Assembly (NCBI GenBank): GCA_041749595.1
Contig: JBGTBA010000132.1
Location: 1 to 13,978 of the forward strand
Direction: 5' to 3'
From: Aurantibrevibacter sp041749595
GTDB taxonomy: Bacteria > Bacteroidota > Bacteroidia > Flavobacteriales > Flavobacteriaceae
Length of the DNA stretch: 13,978 nt
A program made the translations under genes and the position numbers. The notes under the pieces are model-generated. The model was not told the DNA's origin. It saw nothing but the letters and a program-made list of their open reading frames with translations, and searched no databases. Shown piece after piece: positions 6,475 through 13,576 of this stretch. Within the stretch, counting starts at the first letter, position 1, and every line of letters begins with the position of its first letter.

Positions 6475-7899
6475 ATGCTGTATCCCCTATTGATTTTCCT
6501 ATACTCGCTAATCGCCATTTTAATGGTGATAAGCCTTTTGATAAATGGGGTAAGGCCATCAAAAACCCTTGCGTGGCTATTGGTCATTTTCACAATTCCT
6601 GTTGGCGGGATTTTGTTCTACTTCATGCTGGGGCGGAACAGGAGAATCCATAAACTACATACCCTAAGGGAACATGAGCGTATAAAGGACTTTTTAAAAC
6701 AAGCCAAAAAAAGTTGGCGTTTGGATGCATCAAAGGTGGTGCATTTGCAGCACTACCAAAGATTGTCCCATCTAATAGAAAAAAATTCGGGCTTTACGCC
6801 CACATCACAGAACCGTATTTTTTTGCTCGAAGATGGTAAAACGGCATTTGGAGCCATTTTTGGGGCCATTGAAAAAGCCGCCCACCATATCTATGTACAG
6901 TATTATATTTTTGAGGATGGTGAATTGGCGCAGCGATTGTTCCGACTTTTCGAAACAAAAATAAAAGAGGGTGTTGTCGTTAAGATTATTTATGATGGAG
7001 TTGGCAGTTATTCCCTGAGCAAGAAATACATTGAGAAACTAAAATCCATCGGGGTAGAAATTTACCCATTTCTTCCGTTTAAATGGGATCGGTTTTTAGC
7101 CAACCTCAATTATAGAAACCACAGAAAAATATTAGTGGTCGATGGAAAAGTGGCCTTTACGGGTGGAATGAATATTGCCGATAAATACATCAAAGGAGAT
7201 CCGGTGCTTGGCAAATGGCACGATATGCACATACAACTTACCGGAATGGCAGCCCAGCAATTGCAATCCATTTTCAGTATAGATCTGTTTATAGTCTCCG
7301 GAGAGGAAAGTGTTTTTAACGAACCGGACGAAATAGATAATCCTGCTGGTCCTTTGGTAATACAAATGGCTCCCGGTGGCCCGGACGATTACTTCTCGAC
7401 GATTGGCCAGGCCTATTTTTATATGATATCCAATGCCAGAAAATATATTTACATTACCAATCCGTACGTGATCCCAGGACCGGAACTGTTAGAAGCCTTA
7501 CAGGTGGCGGCGCGCAGCGGCGTGGATGTACGCTTGTTGATTTCGGAAAAAGCCGATAGCAAACTCGTGTCTTTAACCGTACGGTCCTACTTTGAAACCT
7601 TGCTGAAATCCGGTGTACAGATATACCTGTTCCCAGATGGCTTTTTGCACAGTAAAATAATAGTGATGGACGATGAAATTACGTCCATAGGAACCGCAAA
7701 TATGGACATCCGAAGTTTTGAACAGAATTATGAAGTAAACGCTATTGTCTATGATGCTGATTTCGCTTCAAAACTCAAAACAGATTTCCTGATGGATTGT
7801 CAAAAGAGCAAAACTATTTCCTATGCCGAATTTAAGGAGAGACCCCTTATGTCCAAACTCAAGGAAGGAATGGCAAAAATTTTTAGTCCCGTACTTTAA
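6475..7899 (+). CDS. cls: Cardiolipin synthase-like phospholipase D protein
   Basis: Joins two phosphatidylglycerol molecules into cardiolipin at the inner membrane. The chain of 474 residues has two N-terminal hydrophobic segments (about 3-23 and 31-52) of the PLD-nuclease N-terminal type, followed by two phospholipase D domains. Each carries an intact HKD motif: His216-x-Lys218-x4-Asp223 in NHRKILVVDG, followed by GGMNIADKY, and His392-x-Lys394-x4-Asp399 in LHSKIIVMDD, followed by GTANMDIRSF. Length, order and spacing match bacterial ClsA. It stands alone on the plus strand and converges with a lipoprotein gene 65 bp away. Cardiolipin synthesis often rises under envelope or osmotic stress, which fits the neighbours. 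Confidence 0.9.
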   Translation: MLYPLLIFLYSLIAILMVISLLINGVRPSKTLAWLLVIFTIPVGGILFYFMLGRNRRIHKLHTLREHERIKDFLKQAKKSWRLDASKVVHLQHYQRLSHLIEKNSGFTPTSQNRIFLLEDGKTAFGAIFGAIEKAAHHIYVQYYIFEDGELAQRLFRLFETKIKEGVVVKIIYDGVGSYSLSKKYIEKLKSIGVEIYPFLPFKWDRFLANLNYRNHRKILVVDGKVAFTGGMNIADKYIKGDPVLGKWHDMHIQLTGMAAQQLQSIFSIDLFIVSGEESVFNEPDEIDNPAGPLVIQMAPGGPDDYFSTIGQAYFYMISNARKYIYITNPYVIPGPELLEALQVAARSGVDVRLLISEKADSKLVSLTVRSYFETLLKSGVQIYLFPDGFLHSKIIVMDDEITSIGTANMDIRSFEQNYEVNAIVYDADFASKLKTDFLMDCQKSKTISYAEFKERPLMSKLKEGMAKIFSPVL

Positions 7900-7964
7900 A
7901 TATACGGATAAGTACCGATTGGTGGGGAGCTCGAAATACAGATATAACCACATTCCATACCGCC

Positions 7965-8618
7965 CTACACGCCTTTATCTTTATGGTCGTTTATTAGGAT
8001 CAATTCCTGTTCCTGAAATGTCCTCACCAATAAACCGATGTAATTTTTCATAGATTTATCCACATTTTTTGGATCCAAGATATCTATAGCTCCCTGCCAG
8101 ATAAGCTCTTCTTCTTTGTCTGCACAGATACAATACAATGAGGTTTCCGTATGGTATAGGCTATATTGCCCATAGTAATCGGAATCATAATAAATATCCT
8201 GATGCTGCAGATAATCTTCCTTAAACTTGCCAATTAAATTTTCCAATTCCGAAATTCTTTTTCCAAGGGTCTTTGCTTTTTCCAAGCCCACAACTTTGGT
8301 AACCAGAATGGCATCAAAATCCTTGTCCAATAATTGTTCTTCAAGGCGGGCAACTTCTTCTTCGGTTTTGGCGGAAAGCGTAAATTCCACGTCGAACAAA
8401 TCCACACTGCGCATGGCCTCTACTCCTCGTTTTGTAAATTCTTTCTGTAGTTTACTTTCATATTTCTCCCGGGTCACCGGATTTTGAATCATGCCCACTA
8501 CCAGTACCTTATAGGCATGGAACAAAACGATATCCGGGTTTTTCCAATTTTGGACCAATCGGGTCGTGGAGGAGCAGCCATAAAATAGAACCAATAGAAG
8601 AACAAGGGGTTTTTTCAT
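7965..8618 (-). CDS. Uncharacterised lipoprotein
   Basis: I do not recognise the family. From the ATG at 8616-8618 the protein is 217 residues and starts MKKPLVLLLVLFYGCSST, a lipoprotein signal with Cys15 as the likely anchored residue. An upstream in-frame start would add 32 residues before this signal and is less likely. The mature part opens with TTRLVQNWKNPD and a strand-like YKVLVVGM, then a helical, charged middle (about 75-140) with a possible short coiled coil around LGKRISELENLIGKFKE, a tyrosine-rich stretch (YYDSDYYGQYSLYH), and a C-terminal strand ELIWQGAIDI. The layout recalls small envelope lipoproteins with a nucleoside-binding-like fold, but that is a guess. It is the last gene of the minus-strand block, 111 bp after hsp20. 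Confidence 0.7.
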   Translation of the reverse strand: MKKPLVLLLVLFYGCSSTTRLVQNWKNPDIVLFHAYKVLVVGMIQNPVTREKYESKLQKEFTKRGVEAMRSVDLFDVEFTLSAKTEEEVARLEEQLLDKDFDAILVTKVVGLEKAKTLGKRISELENLIGKFKEDYLQHQDIYYDSDYYGQYSLYHTETSLYCICADKEEELIWQGAIDILDPKNVDKSMKNYIGLLVRTFQEQELILINDHKDKGV

Positions 8619-8729
8619 TTCCGGTTTTTTGAATGCCCAGCTCATGTGCGAGCCTGATTGAAAGAGTGAATTTACAATAGAAATGGCAAACAGAAACACA
8701 CTTCTGTCTGCCATTGGTTACCATCTTTG

Positions 8730-9167
8730 TTAATTTACGGAAATAACCTTCTTTACTTTTTTCTTAGCTTCTTCCATTTTTAGGAGGTTTAGCCGTAAGA
8801 TTCCGTTTTTGTACGTGGCTTTCACGTCTTTGGATTCGTCAATGGTGTTGGGCAACTGCAGGGATCTTCTAAAAGAGCGGTAATTGAATTCCTTTCTGGT
8901 GTAATCCTTGTCCTTACTTACTTCTTCTTCTTTTTGGGCACTAACTTCCAGAACATGATCTTTTAAGGTGATTTCAAAGTCCTTTTTTTCAAATCCTGGA
9001 GTAGCCAGCTCTATTTCAAAGTCGTCAATGTTTTCCTTGACGTTCATTGCAGGCAACGACTTTTCAAAGTTATAGAAATCATCGTTGAAAAACTCATCTC
9101 GCTCCATAAAATCGGCCAAACCGTTGTTCCATGGAAACAGGTTTTTGTTAAATTTAATCAGTGACAT
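8730..9167 (-). CDS. Small heat shock protein, Hsp20/alpha-crystallin family
   Basis: ATP-independent holdase that binds unfolding proteins in the cytoplasm. At 145 residues it has the usual size. The alpha-crystallin domain spans about 39-132, from AMNVKENIDDFEIELATPGF to the family signature A-x3-N-G-x-L at 117-124 (ATYKNGIL). A basic tail follows with I-S-V (142-144), a variant of the C-terminal I-x-I/V motif that docks on neighbouring subunits. The N-terminal arm is short and rich in Phe, Asn and Asp, as in other bacterial members. The 102-bp leader has an inverted repeat that might be a heat-responsive hairpin or an operator. Confidence 0.92.
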   Translation of the reverse strand: MSLIKFNKNLFPWNNGLADFMERDEFFNDDFYNFEKSLPAMNVKENIDDFEIELATPGFEKKDFEITLKDHVLEVSAQKEEEVSKDKDYTRKEFNYRSFRRSLQLPNTIDESKDVKATYKNGILRLNLLKMEEAKKKVKKVISVN

Positions 9168-9199
9168 GGCTTTGTGATTTTTTTAGGTTATTACTTATA

Positions 9200-9223
9200 A
9201 TATCTCCCCTAAATTAGAGATAT
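9200..9223 (-). promoter_or_regulatory. Inverted repeat in the hsp20 leader
   Basis: ATATCTC (9200-9206) and GAGATAT (9217-9223) form a perfect 7-bp inverted repeat with a 10-nt spacer, 33 to 56 bp before the hsp20 start. It could be an operator or a 5' leader hairpin. It does not cover the start codon, so a simple thermometer mechanism is not obvious. Confidence 0.35.
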
Positions 9224-9269
9224 GATATGGTATTTAAAATGACAAATATCAGCTCACAAAAAAAATAAG

Positions 9270-9704
9270 CTACTTGGGTTCTGGCTTTCTTTTTTTCAAT
9301 ATCCCTCCGGCATAATTAAAAATTTCCGATTTAAGGATTTGGAAATGCTCCGTACAGCTTACCACCTCGGCCTTTAATCTATCATGTTTTTGGTAATATG
9401 CAGAATCACAGCTACTGTCGGTACATTCCATCATTCCTGCCAAATCATTTTCATGCTTCGAAATATTTATCCTTACCTGGCCCTTCTCCGTTTTTGCCAT
9501 TACCAATCTTTTCTGGTAATCCTGTAACCTTTCGAATAGATTGGGGGTGTTGGGCTCAAAAATATATGAACTTAAAAGGCGCTCCATGAAAATGATCTCA
9601 TCTTCCATAAATTTCAGCATGGATTTCCAATGTTTGGTATCCCAATACAGGTCTTCCACCTTTTTTGTTTGATCTAATTTTGTTCGGATGTCTTTAGTGC
9701 CCAT
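9270..9704 (-). CDS. Uncharacterised small helical (coiled-coil) protein
   Basis: I do not recognise the family. The 144-residue chain has no signal peptide or membrane segment and looks almost entirely alpha-helical: charged heptad-like stretches around KHWKSMLKFMEDEIIFMERLL (27-47), a central LFERLQDYQKRLVMAKTEKG, and a C-terminal helix near residues 105-130. Two cysteines in MECTDSSCD sit at a likely turn between helices and could form a disulfide or bind metal. It ends in a lysine-rich tail. It follows the beta-CASP nuclease gene by 66 bp and precedes hsp20 by 102 bp on the same strand, so it may share their expression. Such proteins may be adaptors or structural partners, but nothing in the sequence says which. 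Confidence 0.72.
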   Translation of the reverse strand: MGTKDIRTKLDQTKKVEDLYWDTKHWKSMLKFMEDEIIFMERLLSSYIFEPNTPNLFERLQDYQKRLVMAKTEKGQVRINISKHENDLAGMMECTDSSCDSAYYQKHDRLKAEVVSCTEHFQILKSEIFNYAGGILKKRKPEPK

Positions 9705-9770
9705 GCCGGTGTTTGTGTTTTTTCCGAAAAATAATTCCCATGGTTCTTATTTGCAATGATATTTATCAGT

Positions 9771-11141
9771 TTAGCCCCCCAGCTCCAATGTCCCATAGAG
9801 TTTTGGTATAGTTGTCTCCCAACCTAATGTGTCCTTTATTTTTACCCTAAATGTATCCAATGCAATAGGCTCTCCGTGCACAAGAAATACCTTTTCAGGA
9901 ATGTTCTTTATGGCACTCATCCAAAACAGCAGTTCGTCTTGGTCCGCATGTGCGGATAGCCCTTCCAGATGGGCGACGGCTGCTCTGACCGCATGGTATT
10001 TCCCGAATAATTTAAGTTCGTGGGCACCTTCCAACAACTGTTTGCCCCTAGTCCCATCGGCTTGGTACCCCACAAGTAAAATGGTAGTAGTGGGCTGTTC
10101 CAGAAATTGTTTTAAATAGGTAAGTACCCTGCCCCCGGTCACCATCCCGCTTCCTGCAATGATGAGTTTGGGCCGTGGGTCATCAATGGTATCCCAGGTT
10201 TCTTTGTACGAACTTATAATGGTAAAGTGATCGCACATGGCGTTGTATTCATCCAATGGGAGTTTGTGCCAATGTGGAAATTCCCTGAAAACCGATAGCA
10301 CATTGTTGCCCATGGGACTGTCCACAAAAATGGGGATGTTAGGGATACGTTTCTTTTTATACAATTTCCAGAGTCGGTACATTATTGATTGCAACCGCTC
10401 TACGGCAAACGATGGAACTATAAGGTTGCCCCTGTTTTGGATGGTTCGGTTTATTAACCCTACCAATGCCCCATCCACATCTTCCTTGTGGTGCAATTTG
10501 TTTCCATAGGTGCTCTCCATAAAAAGATAGTCTGCCCATGCCGGTCTTTTTGGGGGATAAAGCAGGAGGTCTTGGTTTCTGCCCACATCTCCCGAAAATA
10601 CAAACAGCTTTCCAAAAATTTCCAGTTCTATGAAGGTGGCACCAATAATGTGGCCATTATAGACGAACCTGAACCTGACGTTTTCCGATAGTTCTATTGA
10701 AACATCCGGTTCTTCTGCCTGAAACAGGGCTATGGTGCGATCCGCTTCTGAAACCGTATAAAAGGGCAAGGCCGGCCTATGCTTGCTGTAGTGTTCTTTA
10801 TTGGCCTTTTCTGCCTCTTGTTCATGAATTTTGGCACTGTCCCTTAATATAATGGCGGTAATGGCGAGAGTTGGTGCCGTACCGATTATTTTTCCCCTAA
10901 ATCCAGATTTGACCAACCGGGGCAGATACCCCGTATGGTCTAGATGTCCGTGGGTCAATAAAACCACATCGATCCTGGAGACATTTATGGGCAAGTCATC
11001 CCAGTTGAGTTTCCTAAGCTCCTTTAACCCTTGGAACATACCACAGTCCACCATTATATTCCGTTCTGTGGTTTCCAAATAATATTTAGACCCCGTTACC
11101 GTACCAGAGGCACCGAGAAAATGAATTTTAACCTTGTTCAT
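9771..11141 (-). CDS. Beta-CASP metallo-beta-lactamase-fold nuclease (RNA processing type)
   Basis: Predicted zinc-dependent RNase of the CPSF73-like group, cytoplasmic, 456 residues. The metal-binding motif HGHLDH is intact (His64, His66, Asp68, His69), with further ligands His164 in YNGHIIGA and Asp185 in FSGDVGR. The beta-CASP insert follows, with ESTYGN (209-214), VPSFAVERLQ (242-251) and AGSGMVTGGR (329-338). The C-terminal part carries LSAHADQDEL (395-404) and VHGEP (421-425), typical of the RNA-metabolising subgroup. No KH domain is visible, unlike archaeal CPSF homologues. It starts 6 bp after the stop of the ATP-cone nuclease gene, so the two are almost certainly co-transcribed. Bacterial members are often annotated as an RNA specificity factor, but their substrates are mostly unknown. 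Confidence 0.9.
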   Translation of the reverse strand: MNKVKIHFLGASGTVTGSKYYLETTERNIMVDCGMFQGLKELRKLNWDDLPINVSRIDVVLLTHGHLDHTGYLPRLVKSGFRGKIIGTAPTLAITAIILRDSAKIHEQEAEKANKEHYSKHRPALPFYTVSEADRTIALFQAEEPDVSIELSENVRFRFVYNGHIIGATFIELEIFGKLFVFSGDVGRNQDLLLYPPKRPAWADYLFMESTYGNKLHHKEDVDGALVGLINRTIQNRGNLIVPSFAVERLQSIMYRLWKLYKKKRIPNIPIFVDSPMGNNVLSVFREFPHWHKLPLDEYNAMCDHFTIISSYKETWDTIDDPRPKLIIAGSGMVTGGRVLTYLKQFLEQPTTTILLVGYQADGTRGKQLLEGAHELKLFGKYHAVRAAVAHLEGLSAHADQDELLFWMSAIKNIPEKVFLVHGEPIALDTFRVKIKDTLGWETTIPKLYGTLELGG

Positions 11142-11147
11142 CTATTA

Positions 11148-11978
11148 CTATTGTTGATTGCAGAGCATCCCTATCTCATTTAATATCTGTTTCTTTCGGC
11201 TTAGGGAAATGCCCAGATGGTCCAAGAAAAATTTATCCTTTATAAGTTGTTGACAGAGCACTATTTCCCTACCCAATAAAAATTGCTTTTCCCGATCCGT
11301 TAATAGTGTGGATACGGTTATGGGATACAATCCCAAACGATCTATTCTATCCTTTAGGCCATTTTCCTTGGGGAAATCCCAACTTAACAGATATAGCCCC
11401 ACACAATTGCCATAGGCAACTGCATCACCGGTAAAACGGGTATTGGTAACCACCCACCCCACATCCAATTCCCTTGGATCATCCTTCTTCTTATCCCAAT
11501 GTTCCTTTATGTCCCGATAGCGGGAATGGATGTACAGGGGAACTTTTACATTGCAATTTCGACCCTCCTCACTATGGAATTTACATTCAATGACGTTGAT
11601 TTTATTGTTTTTTTCTGCAAAAACATCGATTTCGTGCGTTACGCAAATTCCATTGACTATCTTACCGACCTCAGTCCTATACCCTGAGTATTGCAACAAG
11701 GCGGCCACAAAACGTTCAAACGGAAAACCGGTTGGCCCCAACTCATAAATCGCTTTTTTTAGCTTATATTTTGATGCAAAAATGGATTTGCTCTTTTTGA
11801 GCAAGGCAAAAGCCCTATTATAGATTTCACTGGTCGAGATACCTTGGTAGAGTTCTTCCCCAACTTGGTCCGATATCTGGTTTACCAAAACGTCGTCCGC
11901 ACCGCTCCGCATTAAGGAATTCCGAAATTTATCCAATGAGAATTTCATCTTTTCCCCCGAAGATTTAACAATGTCCAT
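11148..11978 (-). CDS. ATP-cone domain fused to a restriction-endonuclease-like (PD-(D/E)xK) domain
   Basis: A two-part protein of 276 residues. The first 80 or so residues are an ATP-cone: MDIVKSSGEKMKFSLDKFRNSL opens with the V-K-x-x-G-E signature and ends with a KLKKAIYELGPTG-like helix. This module senses ATP/dATP in ribonucleotide reductases and NrdR. The second part (about 85-185) has a nuclease core of the Mrr type: PFERF (Glu88), Asp118 in HEIDV and Glu131-x-Lys133 in VIECKFH, a complete catalytic set. The C-terminal 70 residues are helical and unassigned. I prefer the ATG at 11978 because GGAGGG lies 7 nt ahead; an ATG at 11993 with AGGAGG 4 nt ahead is possible and adds five residues. 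It leads a two-gene unit with the beta-CASP nuclease. Confidence 0.82.
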   Translation of the reverse strand: MDIVKSSGEKMKFSLDKFRNSLMRSGADDVLVNQISDQVGEELYQGISTSEIYNRAFALLKKSKSIFASKYKLKKAIYELGPTGFPFERFVAALLQYSGYRTEVGKIVNGICVTHEIDVFAEKNNKINVIECKFHSEEGRNCNVKVPLYIHSRYRDIKEHWDKKKDDPRELDVGWVVTNTRFTGDAVAYGNCVGLYLLSWDFPKENGLKDRIDRLGLYPITVSTLLTDREKQFLLGREIVLCQQLIKDKFFLDHLGISLSRKKQILNEIGMLCNQQ

Positions 11979-11985
11979 ATTGGGT

Positions 11986-12003
11986 CCCTCCATTATGCCT
12001 CCT
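11986..12003 (-). promoter_or_regulatory. Two stacked Shine-Dalgarno sequences ahead of the ATP-cone gene
   Basis: On the minus strand AGGAGG (11998-12003) lies 4 nt before an ATG at 11993, and GGAGGG (11986-11991) lies 7 nt before the in-frame ATG at 11978. Strong Shine-Dalgarno sites are unusual in this window. The second spacing is closer to ideal, which decides my start choice. Confidence 0.5.
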
Positions 12004-12151
12004 TTTATTTTAATGTCCGTTCCTGAATTTTACAGATGGTAAAATATACTTATAAAAAAGAAAACCCCGATGCGGGCAGAGGGCGCTGAAAAAGTCATTC
12101 TATTTCAGTAAATAGTCGATCCTTAAAAAAGGAATTTATGGTCAGAGTGGT

Positions 12152-13468
12152 TTACCTGAATGCCATGTGATTCCCAAATATTTTTGGACCGAACATATTG
12201 ATAAGGTACGAATATAGCCAAAGAATCGTTTCCTTTAGTTTTATCATCAATTTTTTGAAGTTAAATCCTGCCGCCGCCATCATAAAGTTTATACTGTCGC
12301 CCGTTTGCCCCTTGAGGAAGTTTCTTGCCGCCCTATGATCCGATTTAAGGTGCCTGTTACCGGTTCTATGGCCGCCCTTCTTCTAAAGTGTTTTCTCTTT
12401 TTCCGTTTTTGATAGGCGTTGTCACTTTTCAATGGAGGCCTAGGCATGTTGATCTGTGTTCCCGCTACGTCCTGTTTTCCCTTATAGCCCCTGTCTACAC
12501 TGGCCGTCTTGGGTGTTTTTCCGGTAAGCTTCCGGGTCTGAGCCGGTACATCTTCCAAGGTATGGCCGTCGTACACGTTGGTGGTGAAGGTCATGGCCCC
12601 TACGATTATGCCCGTCTTTTGGGTAAGTACGACCGGGGCCTTGTTTCCGAACTCATACTTTTTATGTGCCTTGCCCATGCAATACACCTCGGGCTCGTGC
12701 AGGCCGTAGATCTTGTTCTTGCTGCCCTTTTCTTGGGCAAGCACCTTTTTAAAGAGTTCCAGTTCGCTGGCACAAACCCCCTCGGGCAACTCACGCTCGA
12801 GTTCCCTGACTGGGCGCCCGGCGGTGGTTCTCAGCTTTCTACTTGCCGCAACCGCTTTCTTCCTCCTTTTGGGATGTGTACCGTTATAGGTGTCCTGACC
12901 AATTGCTTCGAGGTGCCCCTGTAGCTCCCGCGCGGAACGATCCCGTGTGCTTTTGCTGTTTTCGCACATTTGTCGATGATCTTCTTGTGCAGCTTGGCAT
13001 CGGTGGGATAGGTGATGTTCTTCTCCTGTGCGGTAGTATCGATGCTTACGTGCGGATCCTGCCCATCCTTGCCATGCCTGTCTATCGAATGTTCGAATAT
13101 CTTTTCCACGCCCTGTTCCCCTATGCGCTGCCTGAAATGCACCAGGCGCTCGCCGCACAGGGCGGGCCCCACTGTTGGACGGACATGCCCCCGAAGTATT
13201 GGAAATAGCCGTTCATCTCCCAATGTTGCTCCACCAGCACTTCATCGGACAGATTGTGGACGGCCTTGAGGATCAATAGCGATACCATCAGCCGTATCGG
13301 GTGGGCAGGACGGCCCTTGTCGGAATACAACGGGGCGAATTCATTTTCGAAATAGTCCCAATCGACAACATCGGCAAGAAGATAGAGTTCGTTCTTGGGG
13401 TTGAGCTGCTCCTTTAGGGTCGGGGCAAGAAAATTGAGCTGTCCGGCAGGTCTTTTTTTTGAACGCAT
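12152..13468 (-). pseudogene. Broken IS5-type DDE transposase
   Basis: One transposase is split over three frames. Residues 1-107 read from 13468 (MRSKKRPAGQLNFLAPTLKE, later YSDKGRPAHPIRLMVSLLIL). The frame then shifts near 13147, again near 12894 and again near 12352, and the original product can be followed to a stop at 12152-12154 (tail NFMMAAAGFNFKKL, then NHMAFR). Each shift is explained by loss of a single base; restoring one base gives CAASDLVHF, LVRDTYNGTHPKRR and IEPVTGHLKSDH. The DDE residues remain visible: Asp in HVSIDTT, Asp in SVDRGYKG and Glu in RRRAAIEP. Short in-frame losses also seem present around LPEGVCASEL and YCMGKAHK. GC content is clearly above that of the neighbouring genes, as expected for transferred DNA. 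The element is almost certainly inactive. Confidence 0.87.
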
Positions 13469-13576
13469 TTGACAAGGGTTTATACCATAAGTTACGAAAA
13501 ACTTGTCATTTCACCAAGCAATTTTATCAATATTTTCATTACATAATATTGATAATCAATTGTTTGTATTGTATTT
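13469..13576. other. AT-rich stretch between the broken transposase and the intron fragment
   Basis: No gene is seen. It holds two inverted repeats: TGACAAG (13470-13476) with CTTGTCA (13502-13508), and a stronger 11-bp one at 13524-13555. The outer end of the insertion sequence should lie here, but I could not match it to a counterpart at the other end near 12080-12150. Confidence 0.4.
13524..13555. repeat. Perfect 11-bp inverted repeat
   Basis: TTATCAATATT (13524-13534) and AATATTGATAA (13545-13555) are perfectly complementary with a 10-nt spacer. It lies 56 bp upstream of the transposase start, between the insertion sequence and the intron fragment. It could be an operator, a terminal hairpin of a mobile element or an insertion junction. 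Confidence 0.55.

Noticed and set aside
7900..7964. Shared terminator between the convergent cls and lipoprotein genes
   Set aside because: The 65-bp gap has no stable stem followed by a T-run on either strand.
9829..10119. A plus-strand open frame opposite the beta-CASP nuclease gene
   Set aside because: The minus-strand protein has complete family motifs; the opposite frame has none.
12388..12924. A 178-codon plus-strand open frame across the insertion sequence
   Set aside because: It lies opposite the transposase, whose conserved DDE protein is clearly on the minus strand; the plus-strand frame is a by-product of high GC.
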